From Lunularia cruciata (lineage: Eukaryota; Streptophyta; Marchantiopsida; Lunulariales; Lunulariaceae): a stretch of DNA of 64,000 nt. The position numbers and the translations under genes were made by a program. Below are positions 34,061 to 46,800 of this stretch, in pieces. The stretch is from the NCBI GenBank assembly GCA_948567375.1, contig OX419756.1:38392333-38456332 (forward strand). Reading direction: 5' to 3'. Position 1 is the first letter of the stretch. Each line of letters begins with the position of its first letter. The notes below the pieces were generated by a model. The model saw only the letters and a list, made by a program, of their open reading frames with translations. It was not told the origin of the DNA and did not search any database.

Positions 34061-34184
34061 TTTAATACTCAACCTTAGAAGTGACTGAATATATATCCGC
34101 ATGATACAGTAAGGAGTTTCCCTCAGTCAAGTTTTGCTGTTGCTCTTGATCAGTCAAGTCACTTATAGCAAGCCAAACATAACA
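34061..34184 (-). repeat. Truncated 5' LTR of the copia element
   Basis: First 124 bp of the LTR (the U3 end). The deletion junction with pol lies at about 34060/34061, between GAGAATGG...TTCCGGAA and the LTR's TTTAATACTC on the plus strand. Confidence 0.85.
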
Positions 34185-34189
34185 GAGAT

Positions 34190-34937
34190 ATCTACGATTG
34201 TTCCGGAGTATCATTGGGTTGTCGCTTGCAGTTGAGACTGAGAAGTAAGGTAAGCTTCTTGCTACCTTACTTCTCCAACCAGTGGTTCATCGTAAAAGAC
34301 TTCCCTCCACCGCGCTTGTACAAAGCACTCCTTCTGTGTGTCAAGTGCTGGTGGTCGATTCTTACGATTCCATTATTTCACTAAAGAAGGACCTACGAGT
34401 GCTACTAAATCCTGTCCAGTCGTTTTACGTACGCTGCAGTCGATGAGGAATTGTTGGTGTCGTTGGAGGTTCTTGCTATTCTAGCAAGAACATTCAACCG
34501 TGAGATTTTTAAGCAGGAGTCTAAGTAAGGCGTATCCGCATCAAAAGTTCTGCTGGCTATTTTGAGGGGGCCTCTGCAACGAAGGGGGAGAATGCTTATC
34601 CTTATGGTTTTCCCACCCTTATAGTACGCTAGTCGTGGTGCTGCCTCTCCATTTCTAACTCTTGCTTGATTAAAGAGGTTCTGTTATACAAGGTGTCTGT
34701 ACGACACATGAATTCCTGGCTACATAGTATTTCAAGGAGCAAACACTTTAGGAATCTATAAAAGCCCTGCTCTGGCGAGGACCAATTGACTAATCTATTA
34801 TCCTCCAGTATTTGATTAGAGCCCAATGTAGGAAAGTACAGAGAAGACATCATGGCAGGGGAAGCAAACCATCTTCCCATTTCATGGTCTCCCCTTCTAG
34901 TCTGGTTTGATTTGCAATCAGGGATCACTACTAGGAT
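34190..34937. other. Intergenic between the copia element and the CAD-like gene
   Basis: No gene supported. It includes the probable 3' UTR of the dehydrogenase on the minus strand just below 34938. A short inverted repeat (AAGTAAGGTAAGCTTCTTGC...) near 34243-34275 could form a hairpin. Confidence 0.4.
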
Positions 34938-37221
34938 CTAATATTGGGGTCTGAACTCAGGCGGTGTGGAAGCCGCAACATCTATAACAAAGCGATACTT
35001 CACATCTGATTTTGCCAATCTGACCATAGCTTCATTCACATAATTAATTGGTATCTTCTCGATTTTGCAGAAAATGTGATGTTTTCCGCAGAAGTCAAGC
35101 ATGTCTTGAGTTTCTCTGATTCCTCCGATCAAGCTCCCACCCACACATCTACGAGCTGCAGGCACATCGCGACACACAGAGACCAGTGACTGACATAAGG
35201 TTCAAAAACGAGAAATGTTGAAACTCAGATTACGTGCATAGTAAGAAGATTTCATGCAATCAGATCTCTTTTGGACACCAAGAAGCAAGTGAGTCCAGGT
35301 GCTAGGTGCACCACTATTTATTCCAACAAGACAGCTCTTGAACTGAAATTTCTCAGCAAAGGACACACTGGCTTCAAGATCCACATGTCACAGATCTTCC
35401 ATGCATGAGGGCTTACCGGCATGCAGGTTGAACGCTGAAACTTCCAAGGGCTTCGCAGGTATACCTACTAGCACGATCTTCCCATTTGTTCTCAGAAGGG
35501 GAAGATACATGTCCATGGAGTGTTCAGCGGAGACTGTATCAATTAAGAAATCCAAAGACTTCTGTGCCGCCTGCCGACACGTAAATTGGTCACTCTCAGA
35601 ATTATGTCCGTCAATCATTCTAAGACTTCGCACGCAGTCCGCACTGAGGACGCAACCATGTCCATTGGGGACTTCACCGCATACTGCACGTTTCCTGACC
35701 TACTTTCATTTGCAATATGGAACTAGCACTCCAAGTCTGCTCTTTCGGTTCTGGTTCAATGCAGGCTGCAACTTGCAAGGGAAGTAACTTCTGCATCTGC
35801 ACTGTTATCTTCCTTGACTTGCATTGACACTCGGACCGTGTAGTCAGACGTACAGATGGAATTTGGTGAATGATGCTCGATCGATTTGGTCCGTTTTAAG
35901 TTTTTCTCGTTTAATTATCCAGATAGAGAAGAAAACATAACCCCAATGTGCCCAATGGCCGTGGACCTTACTTGTCTACACAACCATTCTCCCTTTTCTC
36001 GGGACAGGCCAGATCGGGAAGAGGCTGAGATTACAGAAATAACACCACATTGAATACATTTCTCTTGTACTTCAATCGGAAGTGCGTTCTTGCAATCTCG
36101 CAGTAGAGGATCTGAGATTCACATATGCAGAATTACGTACCTTCATCTGTTTCGGATCTGTGCTGACGACGAAATGATCAGCGTGTAAGGCGTGACGGGC
36201 CTCTTGCTCTTTGCTTGGTGAGGTACTTACAACCGTGATTCTCATACCAAAAGCTTTTGCAAACTTCGCAGCCATATATCCCAGCCCACCCAAGCCTATA
36301 ACTCCAAAGTTTTTACCCCCTTTCTCCATTTCATAGTGCTTCATGGGACTGTAGACTGTAACACCTGCACATAGTAGCGGCGCAGCAGCATCCAGAGGCA
36401 GAGATTCTGGGACTTTCAGAGCGTACCTATGCATGAAAGGCGCAAAGTGAACAAAGAGGAGTACTTCCATGATCAAACTCGCCCATCCTGCACAGCGATG
36501 AAATTACTAGAGTAGAAGCCATCGAATTTCACATTAATTTCTCGATGATCCTCAACAATTGACCAGACTTAACTGCAAGATTATTGCCGCGTGACATGAG
36601 CGCCATCAACCAGGGCCAGCAGAAGAATTATTGTGCACTATAGTACCTCTCGGGAATGACCATCATGGTGGAGTAGCCGCCGCATGTAATGTTTCCATCG
36701 ACATATATATCTCTGTCGTTGTACGTCCAAACGAATTTCCTCTCGCAGTACTGCTCAAGGTGTCTTGTGCAATGATCGCACTGTCTGCAACTGTTGACTA
36801 TGCATCCAACCCCAATCCTGTCCCCTTGTTTGAAGTTCTTCACTTCGCGTCCCGTCTCAATTACAATTCCTACCACCTCGTGACTGGTGACAGAATGCAT
36901 TTGAGCAATTAGGCTGGAAACCTTTGACCAAACTCACAAGGGATTATGGAATGCTTACTAATTTACCGAAGCTCGAATCGGAAACTGATTAAGGGACGAT
37001 CCACAGGTTGCCTGCTAACTATTCAAGTTTGGGAGAATATATATCAGAATGGTGGATTTCACAATTTGAGGGAAAAGTGTGCTTAGTTTATGGATTCTGA
37101 CCCTGGCACCATCGGGTAAGAGGCTGGTAGTTCCTTCCAGTCATCCTTAATCTGGTGCAAGTCGGTATGGCAGATTCCACAGAACTTCACAGCGAAGCAA
37201 ATATCGTCTGGACGACATGCT
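34938..37221 (-). CDS. CAD: Cinnamyl-alcohol-dehydrogenase-like zinc alcohol dehydrogenase; first exon not found
   Basis: CAD-family enzymes reduce hydroxycinnamaldehydes with NADPH in the cytosol, supplying monolignols or related alcohols. Exons on the minus strand: 37221-37102, 36883-36647, 36426-36141, 35570-35417, 35155-34938 (TAG at 34938-34940), all GT-AG and phase-compatible, giving about 338 residues. Catalytic zinc ligands are in CGICHTDLH, in GHEVVG (split across an intron) and in PLLCAGVTVY. The four structural Cys are in CRQCDHCTRHLEQYC. The Rossmann motif is VIGLGGLG, followed by STSPSKEQEA, the NADPH-type context. The C-terminus has GGIRETQDMLDFC. About 25-30 N-terminal residues are missing: the first recognised exon starts with a split codon, so at least one exon must lie above 37221. 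I found no convincing one up to 37700. It may be very short and divergent, or the gene may be 5'-truncated. Confidence 0.88.
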
Positions 37222-37229
37222 CTGGGATC

Positions 37230-38130
37230 AAACACAGACAATGCTTGAACAAAGTATGTCAGCTACGTATTAGCAGAGAGACGACTAGCTGTCCTGAACA
37301 ACCACTAAGAAATTGTCACTTTTGTCGATTGCAACTTTCTCCAACTTGACCCATCGACAGGCAGGCAGTTTCTCCGCGGTCCAGTTCAAGGTTCACCTAT
37401 TTGACTCTCCAGGGCTTTGAAGTTTAGGCTTCTCTTTCTCTTACGGTTCTTTACATCAATTGACGGTGCAAGTATTTATCCGATTTAACTGGAAAGCTAT
37501 TCAAACTGCCCCGCTGGATTTTTGGCTATGAGGCGAGTGTGAAGGATTTTGCATCGGGCGGAGGTCAAAACCCATGCAATTTTGGAAAATGGGGTTCAAT
37601 TTCACCTGCGAGTAAATCTGAAGGGTTTCATATGTCCAGAGTGATCGAAGGCAGCGTAGCCCCAACATTCTTTCACACCCGATCCACACGACGGCGATTT
37701 CGGTCGTGGTGATCGAGGCATTGTAGCCGATTCAGTTCAAATCAACCAAATTCTCGTCAAGTAAAATTCAAGACGTCCTTGCTGCCTAGTTTCCCGCTTC
37801 GCTTAATGCGAAAGCGGAAGGTATAGCTGATTCGCTGTCTCCTTCGACCAGTAGATATTGTAGGGAAGCCGACGGTTCAGAGCTCCAGCGCCTCGCCATC
37901 GAAAGTTTTCCTTCCTCACTCGCTAGAATTTCGTTTCTCTCAAATTGTCCACAGATGAGTGCAGACGACGCCCATTCCCACGAGAAATGCAAGATGGACA
38001 TGCCCCAGGTTCTCGTGTAGAATCAACTCACTACATCGAAATTGTTGCACCTTGCTTTTCGCTTTTCACCTTACTACTCAATTGAAAGACAACCAGATCA
38101 ACGAAACACCTCCCAGCTGCATGTTTCTCG
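37230..38130. other. Upstream region of the CAD-like gene
   Basis: Expected position of the missing first exon and promoter. The minus-strand open frame 37501-37689 has no CAD-like residues. No other feature seen. Confidence 0.4.
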
Positions 38131-38315
38131 AAGGGAGGAAAGTCATTCCTCTAGGACACGGGGAAGGGGTTTGAGCATCTTTCTCTAGATAACATTGAAT
38201 CAGGATTGCAAATCTCGAATGTAGGAAAGTCACTCCTCTAGGAAGAATACTAGGACATTGGGAACGGGTTTTAGCATCTTTCTCTAGATAAAACTGAATC
38301 AAGATTGTACATTCT
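38130..38315. repeat. Tandem duplication, about 90-bp unit, two copies
   Basis: GGAAAGTCATTCCTCTAGG...TTTGAGCATCTTTCTCTAGATAA (from about 38135) is repeated from about 38222 with GGAAAGTCACTCCTCTAGG...TTTTAGCATCTTTCTCTAGATAA. The second copy has a short insertion. Confidence 0.75.
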
Positions 38316-38319
38316 TTAT

Positions 38320-39440
38320 GATTTTTGAGTTGAATCTTATTGTAAGATTAAGACTAAAATACTTACCCTTACTATTCGTTATCCCATTTTGTGTGTGTTT
38401 ATATAGACTTGGAAAGGGAATGCATAACAGAAGACAACACTTAAAATAAAGAGGAAGTAGTGGAGGTGGTGTTGATCAAAACCTCATCTCATCTGGATCG
38501 TCATCTTAAAATTTCCAATCTTTGTGTTTATGATTTATGTATTCGAACTCTTTGATAGGAATATTCCATTCAGGTGTTTCCAATACCAATATAATGTTAT
38601 ACAAGTGTTGAAAATTTAGCATTATAGTTTCGAAATAATTGTAAAACTAACATCAAAGATTTTTCATAAATGTAAAAACGATTATTCTGGTCAAATCAAA
38701 GAAAATAAATTCTAACTTGTATCTCAAGCTCAAAACTTGGAACCTTCCCCCTTCTTGAACTGATCAGAAACTTGACCATGTCGTAAGCACTCATTTCAGC
38801 TCTAGTTCTCATGGATTTATGTGGAATACCCCACAAGGGCATTCCATGTAGATACTTGTCTATTTTACTAGGTAAGACTCGAATTCCCTATCCATGAACC
38901 CATACACCATCCACTCCTCTTCCACTTCGTACACTAATTTTCACCTATTGTTCTTTCTATGATATTGTGCTCCTACTCACCCAAGATGAGTACACTCACC
39001 TAATGTTCCTACTCACCCAAGACACCATCCACGCCTCTCCAATTTCCTTCCACCCCACCCAATCCTCACCCAAGGCTCTTACAATTGCTTGTCTTTTTCC
39101 ATGGTTTGCACGCGTCTCTCAACTTGAGTATTTTAACTAAACTTCCGATTTCGGATTCCTTTATCTTTCAGGTCTTATTTATCAATCATCTATTATACGT
39201 TGATCTTTGATTTCAAGTTGAGGTCTATTTCTCTTTATTCTTTGTATAGAACTTATCGTTTAAATGATGTATCATAGTTCGCTACTAGTATTGAGTAGGA
39301 AATATTTACATTAGGTACTTGCTTGCCATTACATTCGACCGGTTGGATTCACTTCATCCGCTTTCTGCATTTACTATTCATTGCGATTCCTGTATCCATT
39401 TTATCTGCTTTCCTTTTGCACGTAATGATTCCGGAAATCC
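38320..39440. other. Intergenic, no gene seen
   Basis: AT-rich DNA with some CACC/ACTCACCC-rich sequence near 38880-39070. No supported gene. Confidence 0.5.
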
Positions 39441-39448
39441 CGTTCCTC

Positions 39449-39562
39449 GAACGGCTTCTAACCTTCCTAAGATACAGGAACTTAGGATTGAGAATTGGAA
39501 ATCTCGAAGGGCTTCTAAACTTCCTAATATACATGAACTTAGAATTGATAATTGGAAATCTT
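39449..39562 (+). repeat. 57-bp tandem duplication inside a small ORF
   Basis: GGCTTCTAACCTTCCTAAGA...GAATTGGAAATCT is followed 57 bp later by a second copy with about seven changes. In the plus frame 39319-39657 it encodes ASNLPKIQELRIENWKSRR then ASKLPNIHELRIDNWKSFL. The changes keep the frame open, but I have no other evidence that the 112-codon ORF is a gene. Confidence 0.6.
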
Positions 39563-39659
39563 TCTTGGACTCCAAGTTTGACTCGTGCATCGAGCTTTCT
39601 TCTCTGAAGGGTGCTCTTGCTCATTTACTCGTGCAATCATCCAAATCAAATCCTTGAAG

Positions 39660-42600
39660 TTGAGAAATGGTGCAACTAGCAAAACCCAGAGTGGCAGGCA
39701 ATCCTAAACTCTCACTGTCGTTACTTTTAACGAAAAAGTAGCTCCTAATAACTAACTTAGAAAGAGCAGTACAGTTTGATGATCTGAAAATAAAGTGTTT
39801 ACTATCTTTCACAATAGAACACATAAGTCCCTCCCAATAGTCCAAAAGTGGAAGAAAACAAATGAAAGAAAAAAGAAGAAGACAGATATGGACTTAACAG
39901 TACCCCAAACTTGGCACCAAGATTTAATGGTACCCCAAGTTGGCAGAAAGACTTACCTGTACCCCTTTTCCCTCGACACTCGGTGTGTGAATCTTACTCG
40001 GCATCTTCTTTAACCCAACAGCTAGGCAATATCCTTGTAACTATGTTGGAATAGTTGCAGTGGATAGGTGTAATAATTATTATAAAAAAAAACTGAATGT
40101 TTTCTGATAAGATTCCAATTTCACAGTGAACATTGAAGTTTAGAGTTTGCACTGTCAAAAACATCGCAATCCATTCTTTGCACGACCTGGGGATTTCGGG
40201 CTTCCACAATCGAGAGTTGACAGCTGACAAGTATCACATAGATGAAATAGCTTTGGCATTCCTTGAGAGTCCAGGTCGGTCACCAGCTGAAACACAACGC
40301 ATGGGTTGTGTGGAACACTGAAAACTTGCTGGCGGCCATTGCAGAGGCTTATACCCAAAGGGCTACCCTCCTAAGAAAAGAAGATAAGACAAGAAGCTTC
40401 CACATTAGTCGGCGTGCAGATAAATTGACTGTCGGACGTGCCTCGAACGAGGAACACGTTTGAGATTTCGCGCATGTCTTTGAACGTGAAAGTTTCTGAA
40501 ACAGCGTTGTACTCCTCCCAAGTACTTTGGGGGCCCGGGCAGACTGAGAAAAGTTTTAGTTTCAGTGTTACTGTGACTGGGCCAGGTCGTTGGGCATTAA
40601 TCATGAGGAAGATCGTACACCTTGTTACTGGTCGAGTTTAGTAGTTTCTCGTGCTAACGTATAGATGAGTATATTTATCTCTATGAATGTTATTATTTCC
40701 AATTGTTTCGTTTTTCTTTATTCCATTGATCTCCTGTCAAATTCTGTTGATAGGGCTTACGCTAAACCACATTTTTTTAAATTTTTTTTCCCCCAGATAG
40801 TCCACCTATCTCATGGTGGCTGATTTTATACAGAATTCCTCACATAAATGTTCCAGCTTGAACTCCAGAAAATCATCAGTGCAACTGCTGAAACAGGTGA
40901 ATCTGCCAAGAGAATGTAATCTGATTCTCATGTGCCGTATCTAAGTTACTGAACGTTATTTACACGGCAAGCAAATGAAGGTACTGCAGATTGAAACGTG
41001 GACGAATGAGGAGCTTACTATCCAGTTTTACTAGAAAGTGTACTACCGACTTACATCCTTTGAGAAGGACAACTCTAGGACAAGTGTGCAGTACACTTAG
41101 CGACGGACCGGCGGTCCCAGCCCCGCGAAAACGTGTGAGTTGACTCAAGACATGACCTTTTGTCGGAAGCTTGTGGAAGGATTTCGGGAGGAATGTCGAT
41201 GTGGAGCTCTCCTCTCAGAATACGTTTATTCCGTAAGCTGGATTACGTTCCATTATCATAATTAAAACACGCACAACTACTCGTGAGAAGATAAGAATTG
41301 CTCCGACCTTGTTTGTGTTTTTTATGAAGACTCGAAGGTCGCAAGTTTTCCTTCAGACCTTCTAACAGCAGACAGTAAAATAACAATGAAAGTTTAATAA
41401 TTTCTTACCTTTTTCTAAATTTTGTAATGCTTCGGATGTTGACAAAGGGAAGTTCTACTTAGATTTCCTGAGAGAAAACTCCTCTTCTTTCTTCAAAGTT
41501 TAATTTCGAAATCTAGTGGATCATCTTCAAGTTGGATATAGAAAAATGACGACAGAAGCCGTTCGAGGAAGGGGGAGATCCATAACTCATTGAATACAAA
41601 TGAGATGCAAGATATGTAAACTTTACAAGATAGCAAACATTTGATCGAATGACAGCATAAATACACACAGCGTGGGAACATATCAAAATTAATAGCTGTA
41701 TACCAGTAACATGTAGGGGAAACAGAACAACAATGCATGTAGAGAATAAAATTTTCTGGACGAGAAAGATTCAGACAGACCGAAGTAGAAAATCAATGTA
41801 ACAACTAGGATACCCAAAGTCGTGGAAGATCCGTGAGTCAACAGGAAAGTATGAATGCTTTCAGAGAACGAGTGAAAAAGAGCGAAGAGTTCGAGGACTG
41901 GATATAGATTAAATCGCACCATATGAGTCCTAAAGCACCAAAAGCACATAGGAAAGCAGAAAGGCAATATGCCTCCCTGAAACACTTACGACTTCACCAT
42001 TCACCAGTACCCAACTTGCGCTTGGGTAGTAGAGTATAAACCTCACCTATGAACTCATGCAAATTGGCTCTAATCTTTGTCCTCTTAGAATCAATCTCGT
42101 GGAAAATTGATAATCAATCAGAAGATGAAATTGTAGTTCTGCACCTGCCTGCACGATACGAGTTGATTAACTAGACCATACTCCCAGTTTAAAGCAAGTT
42201 ACCCAATTCTATGTTATGGTTTTGTTGGTCATCATCTATTTTACTAACATACATCGTCTTTTCTCACTGCCGAATACATATTCTCGTTTTGAGAAAATGG
42301 CGAAAATGGCGAAAACCATATTACCTAAATCTACCTAAATGAAGATTAACTCCTCATTTCAGATGCATGAATTCATGCATAACTCCTCTTTTTAGTATTC
42401 TCTCCAATTAAAGTCATGGATGTATTTATGCATTTAGTACCATAGAACATCCAAGTGATGAATTTCATGGATCTCATCGGTTCATGAAGAGAATCGTATA
42501 GTAGACTCTGTATTCAACTACTCTCCATTTAAACAGCAAAAGACAGTCATTATCTTGGTTCAACTGCATATATTAGAGGATTACTGCAGGTAGATGAATA

Positions 42601-43220
42601 AATTCCATTCAAAATTATACTGGTGAACTTTACAAACACTGGTAGGCAATAATTGGTTGGCGCCTTTAAGCGATTTTATGACTGGAGATCTCTGTATTAG
42701 GTTCACGGGCAATGTATTAGGTTCACGGGCAAGATAAATCCTTATTTAAGCTCCTTCCATTCTTCGGGTGAAGAGGATACATGCGAAAAGCTCTAAAATA
42801 AAATAAAATGGAGATTGTTATTGAAATTCAAGACTTTGGAGCAGTTGAAGTGTCTTGGTCTTTGTATTCGTACCGGAAGGGGACATCTTGAGACATGGAA
42901 AGATAATTCCTAATACAATTAATAGAGACAATGGAATAGAATAGAGACATTGGAATAAAATTGGAATAGATATATAAAGTCTTAGAAGTAAGCAAGAGGA
43001 TGAAAAATACATGCACCCAACAATTATTTGAAAGATACGTAATAAAATATAGAAAAGTAGATGCACCCAAGAATTATCTGAAAGATACATAATAAAATAT
43101 AGATTTCTGAATCCATTGTGTCCTTATTGCAATACAATGAATGTGATTTTAGGATGTCTTGCTAACATTGTCCTCCTAAGTATAAAGCTTGACGACCACG
43201 TGATATATGTAATATCATTA
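39660..43220. other. Intergenic, no supported gene
   Basis: Several open frames of 60-98 codons on both strands (for example 40133-40463 plus and 41689-41985 minus) carry no recognisable motif. Two near-identical short direct repeats occur at about 42704-42732 (AGGTTCACGGGCAA twice) and at 43018-43102 against 43003-43045 (ATGCACCCAA(C/G)AATTAT). Confidence 0.4.
41532..41602 (-). repeat. 70-bp dispersed repeat, second copy
   Basis: Reverse-strand partner of 24740-24809. It sits within a weak minus-strand open frame (41493-41738) for which I have no protein evidence. Confidence 0.6.
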
Positions 43221-43224
43221 GCGA

Positions 43225-43860
43225 GACAGATTATCCATAGGTGGAAATTGGCTTGGTAATATCTTTAGAGATGTTATATACAATGATCTAAATAAATAAG
43301 ATAAGTAAATAAGATAGAGATGTCACCAAAAGAATATTTCCACTAATAGGGTAGAGGTCAAAAACACCTTGAAAACTTCAAAGTCCATTTTGGAGGTCTA
43401 AACAAATGAATTAGGCCTCAAAAAGGTTTTGTCTTCCCTTCCAAGGCCAAAGGTGTTGCTTTTCTCACTCTTTGTTTGTCTCATCAAGATCTTTCCATTG
43501 GTACCTTAACCATGTTGTTCTAAGTTTTCTATAGAAAGATTCCCTAAAGATTCTCTTTGGTCAAACTTGTTTGACCAACCAAATAGGACAAGGATCAACA
43601 TGTCACCAATCCATGTAGCTAATCTAGGGGTGGAGCTTGCTGACATGTCAACAATCCATGTGTTGGATCCAAGGGTGTAACTCCCTTTGTGTGGATACTC
43701 TTTGTTATATAAAAGACAAGGTGTTCCTTTGGGGCATCAAAATATTGAGGAATAAAATATTGTGTTTCTCTTGGGATTTCTCCTATCCTTGGGCCATTAT
43801 TAATATCATTGTACTTTTGGTAACACTTATCCTTAATAAGAATTAAAGTAAGTATAACGG
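43225..43860 (+). repeat. LTR-like dispersed repeat, copy 2
   Basis: Partner of 16800-17400, in the same orientation, retaining a good TATA box (TTATATAAAAG near 43705) before CCTTTGGGGCAT. It has only one copy of the 155-bp unit that is duplicated in the other copy. No adjoining gag or pol sequence is visible. Confidence 0.6.
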
Positions 43861-43869
43861 TTGGAGACA

Positions 43870-46800
43870 ATGTGATATGACTGTACCTTTGGGTTTCCTT
43901 GAATATATTAGTGTCAAAGGAAGAAACCTAAGGGTGAGATAGATTTGGGAGAGTTATCTCTATCTAAAACAACACAAAATGTCTAATCTCTTGTGCATAC
44001 ATGTTATGATATATAAGTTTCATCAGTAGAAGAGAGTCAATTACTTTATTCTCCTTGTGAGATGAAATAGAAGGGCAGAGTCAATTGCTTGATCCTCTTT
44101 GTGAGATAAATATGGGAGAGCTATCTCTATCCAAAACAACAACAAAAGATCTAATCTCATTGTGCATCCATACTATGACATATAACTATCATTAAAAGAG
44201 GAAAGTTGATTGCTTGATGCTCATTATGAATATATTTAAAAGTTTTATGTGGAGCTCAAGAGGGAAAAGTAATTTTCCCTCAGTGTCTCAACTTATGAAG
44301 AAAAAAGATGCAAAGAAGTACTCAAGGATAACCATCTTAACATATTTTTTGAGTTACATTGCTAACCATGCAAGAATAAATGAGTGAGTCATCGGAAGGT
44401 TGGGAATTTTGCCCATAAGTAGAATAAAGAAAATTATCTAGAAAAGATAGAGAAACTAAAAGTGAAGATTAAACAAAGAGATGATACATTTATTAGCCAC
44501 ATAAAAAATCAAGAATTGACTCAAGTCTCTTGGCAAGAAAACACCAAATTTTTTTTGGAAAGCATTGCATCCTTAAAAAAAGATAAAATCCATAAATTTT
44601 CAAATTAAGACAAGTTGACATAAAGGCTAATATTTTGAAACTTCACATATCTTCTTTTAAATTGAAATATATTTACTACAATCAGTCTATCCATAGATAA
44701 AAAAAAAAAGTTCCAACAAAGGTTGGAGGTATTATATGGATTGCTCTATACATATCTAAGCACATTCATTGGAACTTGAAACTCAAAAAAGATTCATGAA
44801 AAATATATTTTTCATTTATTTAGTCCTAAATTTTTTATATGATTGAAAATTATATACAACTCCTAGCGTAATCTAAATATTGTTCTTCTTGCCCATATCA
44901 TGAGCAAGCTCTTTCTCTTGTAATGGATTCTCTTCATCGCCAATTTCAAAGATAAGAGCTTCTTCTTCAAGACACACCATTAGCTTTACTACCTCTCCAA
45001 TCTCCATAAAAGGCCTGCTGACCATATTGGGAGTATCTTGATCAAAATATTTGGGAAGCTTTATGTCCTTGATGTATGTCCATCCTTTGTAGTCGCCTCT
45101 AAAGGTCAAAGAGAAGTCTTCAACAGACTCACATAAGAAGCCAAACATAGAAACATATGCACAACCAAATGTTCTTCTCAAATATGCAGCACTATGATGA
45201 TCACTTATAATGCATATACAATACCAGTATAGTCTTTCAACTAGAATAAAGATCCATCACCTAATCAATTGGCTTAGGCAATCAACAAATCAATCATTTC
45301 TTGCAACTTTTGGTGAATATTAGTCCACAAGAATGATTTTTAACGTAGGCTAGAGCGTTTATCACATTAGAGACCTTCCTTTCTAACTATGCTATGCAAG
45401 CAAAGAACTCTATCAACATCTTCTTCTATTTGTTCAAAAGTTCTCATTCCATATCTCATTTTGTTCATGACATATGCTCTACCAATGTTTTAAAAGTTGA
45501 TCTTACACCAAACTTGGGCTACGATCTTATTCACGCTAAAATTTTTAACATTTGCTTCCTGCCCATAAACACAAGCCATAAACACTATCCAGAAAACATG
45601 ATCTATATCACAAATACCTACACAAAAACAAGCTTAACCACTTGCAAATATCACCAAATACAAGCTATATATAGCAAACCAAAGCTACTAAAATTAAAGA
45701 TTCTAGTGCAGACTTCAAATTCAATGGACCATTCCAATTCCACAACAGAGTTTGAAAAATTAAATTATTTTCTATTTCTACTATATATTCAATGATCAAG
45801 TAATCCTCTTATATGCTTGTTGAATTCTAGACAACTCTAAATCACTCATAATTTATGATTTTTCTTTGTTTCTTTCATGATCCTCATCATTTTCTATCTC
45901 AAATTAAAATCAAAAATTGAATCTTCAAGTACTTTTGACCATGTACATCTCACCACAAGATAGAAATTTTTTAAATATGCTAGTATGAGTTATGCTTTAT
46001 TAAAATAATTTTTATTATATGATCCAATCTACTTAAACGCAAGGGCACAAATATCTCATCTTAATAAGTGGGGCTCCTTGATTAGGGATTTATGTGCTAT
46101 GAAATCTTATTCATCTTCCACCATTCATCTCAGGCTAAAGGGATGAAATTTAAACTTGTTATATCACAAAATAAATTTTTCATACATGTATGCATCAATC
46201 AATCAATACATCCAAATATCAAACAACAAAAATAATTAACAAAAAAATGTCAAAAAAATGATTTCAAGAAAAAGGTAGATAATTTCAATTTCCTCCACAT
46301 GGAAATTTCCTTATTTACAATTGTATATAACTTAACAACTAGGGCATATTATCCTTTCTTGCTAAAATAGGTTTTGCAATCCTTGATATGCCTTAGTGCT
46401 AAAAGAGAAAAGCATTTATTGCTTATAACTATTGCATCATTTTTCAATAAAATAATTATATATTCTAGCTATTTCATGTCATGCACCATTTTACTTTCCC
46501 TTCCTAGAATACTTAGATTCAGAATTATTAGTCTATGACTAAAGTTAAACATAGAACCAACATCCTATGACCAATAATTAATTAACATGGCCTTCTTAAA
46601 AGGTTTTCTTTCTTTGCTCCACAAGCCATATTTTTATTATGATCAAATATGTCAAAAACCACTGCTAATAAAATTCTAATTAGGACTTTTATTCTCCTTC
46701 CACTCATAAATATTGGATAATGTAAACGTTAACCATAACATGCAGTGGATTCATAACCATGCCTATAGAATAATAAGAAGAGATGTGAATGAGATTTCGA

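Larger units (their letters stand above)
32009..34184 (-). mobile_element. Ty1/copia deletion derivative, TSD GAGAT
   Basis: The left end is a complete 401-bp LTR (32009-32409, TGTTAG...TAACA on the plus strand) with a purine tract on the minus strand just inside it (32410-32424). The right end is only the first 124 bp of the 5' LTR (34061-34184), which fuses directly to the middle of pol. Exact 5-bp duplications GAGAT flank it (32004-32008 and 34185-34189). Gag, protease, integrase and the PBS are missing, so it cannot move alone. The two LTR stretches differ at only about 3 of 124 positions, so it is a recent insertion. Confidence 0.92.

Noticed and set aside
41689..41985. Minus-strand Phe/Leu-rich ORF
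   Set aside because: No domain, no splice context, and it overlaps repeat sequence; chance open frame is likely.
42818..43090. Two overlapping minus-strand hydrophobic ORFs
   Set aside because: They overlap short direct repeats and are mutually exclusive frames in AT-rich DNA.
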